Positions 60,409 through 64,000 of a DNA stretch of 64,000 nucleotides are shown here, one piece after another. The stretch lies in contig NZ_CP022303.1 of assembly GCF_004216475.1 (NCBI RefSeq), positions 2,852,001 through 2,916,000 on the forward strand, in the 5' to 3' direction. The first letter of the stretch is position 1; every line of letters starts with the position of its first letter. The notes beneath the pieces are model-generated. The model did not search any database. It saw only the letters and a program-made list of their open reading frames with translations, and was not told where the DNA came from. Source of the stretch: Thalassococcus sp. S3. Lineage in GTDB: Bacteria; Pseudomonadota; Alphaproteobacteria; Rhodobacterales; Rhodobacteraceae. A program made the position numbers and the translations under genes.

Positions 60409-63400
60409 GTGAGCTATTTTTGGAACACGTACATTTTTGGCAGCTTTTCATCCGATCTGCTGGAAGGAAATGACAAACGCAATCTCATCCTTGGCTTTGG
60501 CGGGGACGACACAATCGAAGCAGGCGGGGGTCGGGACACGGTCTTTGGCGGTTTCGGCGACGACCTGATCGATGGCGGTCGGGGCAACGACAAGCTCTAT
60601 GGCGGCCTGGGAGACGATACGATCGTCGGGGGCGCCGGCAATGACAAGATCTACGGCGGCTTCGGGTTTGATGTCGCGGTCTACGATGGCGGGGTGAGCG
60701 ACTACAAAATCACCATCGACGGGTTCGGCGTCCGAAGCGGTACGGTGGTGAAATCCGTCAATCCGGATGTCGGCGATCCGGGCCGTGACAAGCTTTGGGA
60801 TGTCGAAGCGCTGTACTTTGCGGGCGACGACTACACCCTCTTTCTGGACGGGCGAAACAACGCGGTCCTGGCAGGCGACGATACGGTCGTCGTGGGCGAA
60901 AGCGGGCCGCAGATGATCGACGCAGACGCCCTTCTGGCCAATGACAGGGAGTTTGACGGCGACACGATCCAGATCATCTCTGTCACGGCGCAAAGTGCCG
61001 AAGGCGCGACTGTCACATTGGTCAACGGTCAGCTGGTTTATGACGCGGGCACCCTCTTCGAGGCGCTTGGCGCGGGTGAGACCGCCACCGATCGCTTTAG
61101 CTATACCGTCGATGACGGGCGTGGCGGGACCGATACCGCCACGGTGACCGTCACGATCGAAGGCGAGAACGACGCCCCCGTTATCCTTGCCGCGGATACC
61201 GTTTCGGTTGTCGAAGGAAACACCGACACCAAGCCGATCCTCTCTGCCTCGGACGCAGAGGGGGACACGCTCAACTACACGATCTCAGGCGGGGCCGATG
61301 CCGCCCTGTTCGAGATCGACGCAGAGACGGGCACGTTGTCGTTCCTCGACCCGCCCGCCTTCGACACGCCGCTCGATGCGGATGGCGACAACGGCTACGA
61401 GGTTGAGATCACGGTGGGCGACGGCAACGGCGGGACCGCGACCAAGATGGTCGAGATCGAGGTGACCGAGCCTGCTGGCGCACCCCGTCAAACGGTTGCG
61501 TTCGACATGGTGGGATCCTCCAGCGAGAACCTGACCAGCTTCACCAACACTGCCCCCGCCTTTTCCAGCCTGGGTGACGGCTTTGGCAAGTATCAGGTGG
61601 GCGTCAGCGGTTCGATCCCGTTTGCCATCGTGGATGACAGCAACGCCGATTTCGCAGGCGATCAGTTGGGCATCATCGATGCTTCATCCAACACCGACGA
61701 ATTCTTTGGTGTGGTCGATACCGAAAACGGCGACAATTCCGGACCAGTCTCGGCCACGTGGAGCTTTGATATCGCCGGTTTCGAAGACCTCTCCCTCTCC
61801 GTCGACGTGGGCGCGATGGGGGATTTCGAGGCCGATGACAGCTTTACGCTGAGCTATAACATCGACGGAGGCGCCGAAGTCACGCTGTTCGAATTCCGCG
61901 CCGACGAGGATGCCAGCCAAACCTACACGCTTGCGGACGGCGACGACTTCACGCTGAGCGACCCGCTCACCGTGGCGGGCAGCGGGGAGGTTCTGACCAA
62001 CATCCTGCAAACCCTCTCTGCCGATCTGGACGGCACAGGTGCCGAGCTGAACGTGACACTCACCGCGACTGCCGATGGCGGGTCGGAAGCCTTTGCGATG
62101 CAAAACCTCATCATCGAAGCGTCCGACGACGTCACCGGCACGTCCAGCTACGATGTGGTCTCTGTCAGCGGCGATGACTTCGAGGGGGATACCGGCACCA
62201 CGGCCTACACCTTCGAGGTCACGCGTGAGGGCGATCTGAGCAGCGCTGGCAGCGTCGACTTTGCCGTCGCGGGTGACGTGGACGCCGAGGATTTCGGCGG
62301 CACACCCCCGTCGGGCACCGTGCATTTCGCCCCGGGTCAATCGTCGGTCACCTTCACCGTCGAGATTGCGGGCGACACCACGAACGAGAGCGACGAGGTC
62401 CTTGAAGTGGTCCTGTCCAACCCGGTTGCAGGCACCATCGACACCGGTTCGGCCACGGCGACGGTTCTCAACGACGACGACATCACGCTGATCTCAGAGG
62501 TTCAGGGCGACGGCGCCTCCAGCGATCTGGTGGGCGCAGAGGTCACGGTGGAGGCCATCGTCACCTACGTCACAGAAGGCGGCTATTACATCCAGGAAGA
62601 GGACAGCGACGCCGACGGCAACGCGAACACCTCCGAAGGCATCTTTGTGAAGGCACCGGCAAGCGAGACACCGCAGGTCGGCGACAAGGTGACACTCCGT
62701 GGCACCGTCGGCGAAGACTTCGGCGAGACCGCGATTGAGCAGCAGAACGTGCGTGTCCTGTCGTCGGGCAACGTCCTGCCCAGCGCGGCTCTGGTGCTGC
62801 TCGGCCCGGATGCGCAGGATTTCGAGGCCATCGAAGGCATGCGCTTTACGCTGGAAAGCGGCGTCGAAGGCGAAGAGATCACGATCATCGAGAACTTCAA
62901 CTTCGACCGGTTCGGAGAGATCTCTGTCTCTGCGGGCATCCAGACCCAGCCCACCCAGCTTTTCGATGCGCAGGACGAGGCGGATGAGGTCGCGGCACTG
63001 GCCGAGGCCAATGCCAACAACCGCCTGATCATCGACGATGGCCGCAGCGAGGAGAACCCGGACGAATTTGCCTATATCGCCAACACGACCGAGGGCGACA
63101 ACGGCAACGGCATCCTCGACAAGGACGACACCTTCACCGCCGAAGGCCCCACCCTGCGGCTGGGGGCCGAGATCGACGGGCCGACCACCGGCGTGATGAC
63201 CTTCGGTTTCGGCGAATACCGGATGCTCGTCGAAGGCACGCTCGACATCGACGAAAGCACCAATTCCGAAGCGCGCCCCGACACGCCGGATCCGGTGGGT
63301 GGCGACATCCAGATCGCGTCGATCAACGTGCTGAACTACTTCACCACCCTGCGCGGCGATCCGGACGGGTCCGGGCCCAACGGCCTCGACCCGCGCGGGG

Positions 63401-64000
63401 CGGGCACGCAGGCCGACCTGGACCGGCAGACCGACAAGCTGGTCGACGCGATCCTGGGCACCGAGGCTGAAGTCTTCGCCCTGCAGGAGATCGAGAATGG
63501 CGGTTTCGCCGATGGCGCGGCCATCGACGCGCTGGTGGATGCCCTGAATGCCGAAGCACAGGCGCGCGGCGACAGCGCCGTCTACGCCTTTGTCGATCCG
63601 ACGAACGGCGATCCGGACGGCTTTATCGGGACCGACGCGATTACCACCGGCATCATCTACGACACCACGCAGGTGAACCTCGTCACCTCCGACTATCTCG
63701 TGTTCGACGAGCCGTCTGCCGAGACGACGTTCCAGCTTGCCGATGTCATGAACCCGTTCGTGGACAGCGATTTCCAGGTCGGTGATTTCCAGCGCAACCG
63801 CCCGGCCGTCGCGGCCACCTTCGAGGACGCACAAACCGGGGAGACATTTACCGTCGTCTCCAACCACTTCAAATCGAAAGGTGACAGTGATCTGGAGGAT
63901 CTGGTCGAAGCCGCCCAAGATTACCTTGATGAAGGCGGCACCGGCTTTACCCAGGCCGATATCGACGCGCTGATCGCCGATCCGAACTATGATCAGGGCG
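60409..64000 (+). CDS. Extracellular ExeM/NucH-type nuclease with N-terminal RTX repeats (incomplete)
   Basis: An open frame from GTG 60409 (site GGGGA, 6 nt spacing) reaches the window end after about 1197 codons with no stop. No N-terminal signal peptide is visible. Residues 20-85 have RTX Ca-binding repeats (GGFGDDLIDGGRGNDKLYGG). Then come cadherin/VCBS-like modules (VTVTIEGENDAPV), a Calx-beta motif near residue 660 (EVLEVVLSNPVAG), an OB-like domain (YYIQEEDSDADGNANTSEG) and the start of an endonuclease/exonuclease/phosphatase domain (QIASINVLNYFTTLRGDPDG, EVFALQEIENGG). It is probably a type I secreted DNase; the C-terminus is beyond the window. Confidence 0.9.
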   Translation, partial: MSYFWNTYIFGSFSSDLLEGNDKRNLILGFGGDDTIEAGGGRDTVFGGFGDDLIDGGRGNDKLYGGLGDDTIVGGAGNDKIYGGFGFDVAVYDGGVSDYKITIDGFGVRSGTVVKSVNPDVGDPGRDKLWDVEALYFAGDDYTLFLDGRNNAVLAGDDTVVVGESGPQMIDADALLANDREFDGDTIQIISVTAQSAEGATVTLVNGQLVYDAGTLFEALGAGETATDRFSYTVDDGRGGTDTATVTVTIEGENDAPVILAADTVSVVEGNTDTKPILSASDAEGDTLNYTISGGADAALFEIDAETGTLSFLDPPAFDTPLDADGDNGYEVEITVGDGNGGTATKMVEIEVTEPAGAPRQTVAFDMVGSSSENLTSFTNTAPAFSSLGDGFGKYQVGVSGSIPFAIVDDSNADFAGDQLGIIDASSNTDEFFGVVDTENGDNSGPVSATWSFDIAGFEDLSLSVDVGAMGDFEADDSFTLSYNIDGGAEVTLFEFRADEDASQTYTLADGDDFTLSDPLTVAGSGEVLTNILQTLSADLDGTGAELNVTLTATADGGSEAFAMQNLIIEASDDVTGTSSYDVVSVSGDDFEGDTGTTAYTFEVTREGDLSSAGSVDFAVAGDVDAEDFGGTPPSGTVHFAPGQSSVTFTVEIAGDTTNESDEVLEVVLSNPVAGTIDTGSATATVLNDDDITLISEVQGDGASSDLVGAEVTVEAIVTYVTEGGYYIQEEDSDADGNANTSEGIFVKAPASETPQVGDKVTLRGTVGEDFGETAIEQQNVRVLSSGNVLPSAALVLLGPDAQDFEAIEGMRFTLESGVEGEEITIIENFNFDRFGEISVSAGIQTQPTQLFDAQDEADEVAALAEANANNRLIIDDGRSEENPDEFAYIANTTEGDNGNGILDKDDTFTAEGPTLRLGAEIDGPTTGVMTFGFGEYRMLVEGTLDIDESTNSEARPDTPDPVGGDIQIASINVLNYFTTLRGDPDGSGPNGLDPRGAGTQADLDRQTDKLVDAILGTEAEVFALQEIENGGFADGAAIDALVDALNAEAQARGDSAVYAFVDPTNGDPDGFIGTDAITTGIIYDTTQVNLVTSDYLVFDEPSAETTFQLADVMNPFVDSDFQVGDFQRNRPAVAATFEDAQTGETFTVVSNHFKSKGDSDLEDLVEAAQDYLDEGGTGFTQADIDALIADPNYDQG

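Overview
The window is one GC-rich, gene-dense chromosomal stretch that reads as Alphaproteobacteria, family Rhodobacteraceae (Roseobacter-type). This follows from gene content and style, not from a marker gene: paired Lrp/AsnC genes next to ilvC, TRAP transporters, RutR, TupABC, a DUF3305/DUF3306/TorD formate dehydrogenase locus, DUF6494 and DUF6505 proteins, and many 1-4 nt stop/start overlaps. I see no rRNA, tRNA, CRISPR array, insertion sequence or prophage.

Layout. 1-7.5 kb: a GntR regulator cut by the window edge, a HAD phosphatase, a UbiH-like hydroxylase, a class V aminotransferase, an unrecognised 340-residue protein, two Lrp/AsnC regulators divergent from ilvC, and an unannotated 28-codon membrane peptide. 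7.6-15.4 kb: EamA exporter, glmM-folP-folB (the FolB carries a fused C-terminal domain), a SleB-type wall hydrolase and pyruvate phosphate dikinase. 15.6-18.7 kb: a TRAP operon with an intrinsic terminator between dctP and dctQM. 19.2-27.9 kb: an acetate module of acs, a second adenylate kinase, a two-gene sodium/solute symporter, a cNMP/CBS/DUF294 signalling protein and a membrane-anchored DnaQ-like exonuclease.

28-43.5 kb: flavin reductase, then a minus-strand set (DUF6505, biotin/lipoate ligase-like, Mrp ATPase, DUF6494), a c-type cytochrome and a polyferredoxin. These face a full periplasmic formate dehydrogenase operon: DUF3305, DUF3306, TorD chaperone, Tat-signal small protein, FdhA, FdhB, an unknown 307-residue protein, cytochrome b subunit, a WD40-cytochrome c fusion and a 41-residue membrane peptide.

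43.7-54.8 kb: reductive pyrimidine catabolism. A four-gene ABC importer, dihydropyrimidinase, a small unknown protein and an N-carbamoyl-beta-alanine amidohydrolase run leftward from a promoter that overlaps a clean RutR-type palindrome. rutR is divergent, and preT-preA (dihydropyrimidine dehydrogenase) lie just beyond. 55.2-58.4 kb: a tungstate importer (tupBCA) convergent with an HTH plus periplasmic-binding-protein-like regulator. It could supply the metal cofactor of the formate dehydrogenase. 58.5-64 kb: a Pro/Ala-rich secreted protein, a glycosyltransferase, and the first part of a giant extracellular ExeM/NucH-type nuclease with N-terminal RTX repeats, cut by the window end.

The points most worth a second look are the RutR operator, the tup regulator and its hairpin-masked start, the unknown genes inside the formate dehydrogenase and pyrimidine operons, the FolB fusion, the acetate-linked DUF294/exonuclease pair, and a short repeat found four times just downstream of gene ends in a fixed orientation.
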